Shown here piece by piece: positions 63,855 to 64,000 of a DNA stretch of 64,000 nt. This stretch comes from JAGVPT01 sp963827085 (lineage in GTDB: Bacteria > Bacteroidota > Ignavibacteria > UBA10030 > UBA8401). The stretch lies in NCBI GenBank assembly GCA_963827085.1, contig CAWGZY010000002.1:62001-126000 (forward strand). Direction: 5' to 3'. The notes beneath the pieces were generated by a model. The model had not been told where the DNA came from. It made no database searches and was given only the letters and a program-made list of their open reading frames with translations. Position numbers and translations under genes: made by a program. The stretch's first letter is position 1; each line of letters opens with the position of its first letter.

Positions 63855-64000
63855 CGGCAGATCGGAGCGATGATAACTCCAGGCCATCCAACATTGGAAG
63901 CAATCGGAAATTACGGTGTAGATGGCCGACAAAAAGGGTTGATGGATCCATACTCGGAGAAGCAGTCGAAGAGGACCACGCTCGAAAACGGAAAATCTGA
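63855..64000. other. Window end, no gene seen
   Basis: The last 146 bases hold no convincing start and no strong hairpin. Confidence 0.4.

Overview
The window looks like a chromosomal segment of a Gram-negative member of the Bacteroidota/Chlorobiota/Ignavibacteria (FCB) assemblage. This is inferred from several things seen together: type IX-style C-terminal sorting tails with NPF motifs, a DUF3276 (PUR-like) protein, a DUF5916 outer-membrane protein, a PorZ-like propeller protein, BamA-type barrels and a Kdo transferase (so lipopolysaccharide is made). Most genes are housekeeping and arranged in same-strand runs. No rRNA, CRISPR array, prophage, transposase or defence locus was seen.

Layout. 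0-3.7 kb: a YbbR/CdaR protein, a bactofilin-like/outer-membrane-barrel fusion and pdxJ. 3.7-8.5 kb (minus): hisD-hisC-etfB-etfA-bifunctional nuclease. 8.5-13 kb (minus): a hairpin-rich spacer, glutathione peroxidase, ahcY, metK and a sugar nucleotidyltransferase. 13.2-18.4 kb (plus): waaA, larC, priA. 18.4-21.3 kb: a Yip1 protein, tmk and an M14 peptidase. 21.4-24.9 kb (plus): tig-clpP-clpX. 25-30.6 kb (minus): rsmE, a POTRA/barrel protein, a CoA-binding protein and gcvP. 30.6-38.3 kb (minus): the fatty-acid operon DUF177-rpmF-plsX-fabH-fabD-DUF3109-fabG-acpP-fabF-rnc, with a recognisable promoter upstream. 38.5-43 kb: a GT-C glycosyltransferase and the lysine operon dapB-dapA-dapD. 43-54.4 kb (minus): DUF3276, the PorZ-like protein, ribH, a PHP phosphoesterase, a Crp/Fnr regulator, a frameshifted mannosyltransferase-like gene, PGI/PMI, ptsI-ptsH, a polyprenyl synthase and type 2 IPP isomerase. 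54.6-58.9 kb (minus): a GNAT enzyme, tRNA-Pro with a tandem array of partial copies, a hybrid histidine kinase and a GroES-like protein. 59-64 kb: a broken type IX cargo gene, a DUF5916 protein, a secreted proteasome-like Ntn hydrolase and a small secreted protein.

The most unusual items are these. (1) A tandem array of three 81-82 bp partial copies of tRNA-Pro lies upstream of the intact tRNA; in each copy the anticodon arm is replaced by a GC-rich palindrome, and a fourth, shorter copy follows. (2) A secreted protein at 62280-63047 carries the proteasome-type Gly-Thr1, Asp17 and Lys33-like signature directly after a signal peptide. (3) A roughly 79 bp inverted-repeat element occurs twice clearly and once in degraded form. 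(4) A bactofilin-like domain is fused to an outer-membrane barrel. (5) A cysteine-rich DUF3109 gene sits inside the fatty-acid operon. All functional calls come from reading motifs; no database search was run.
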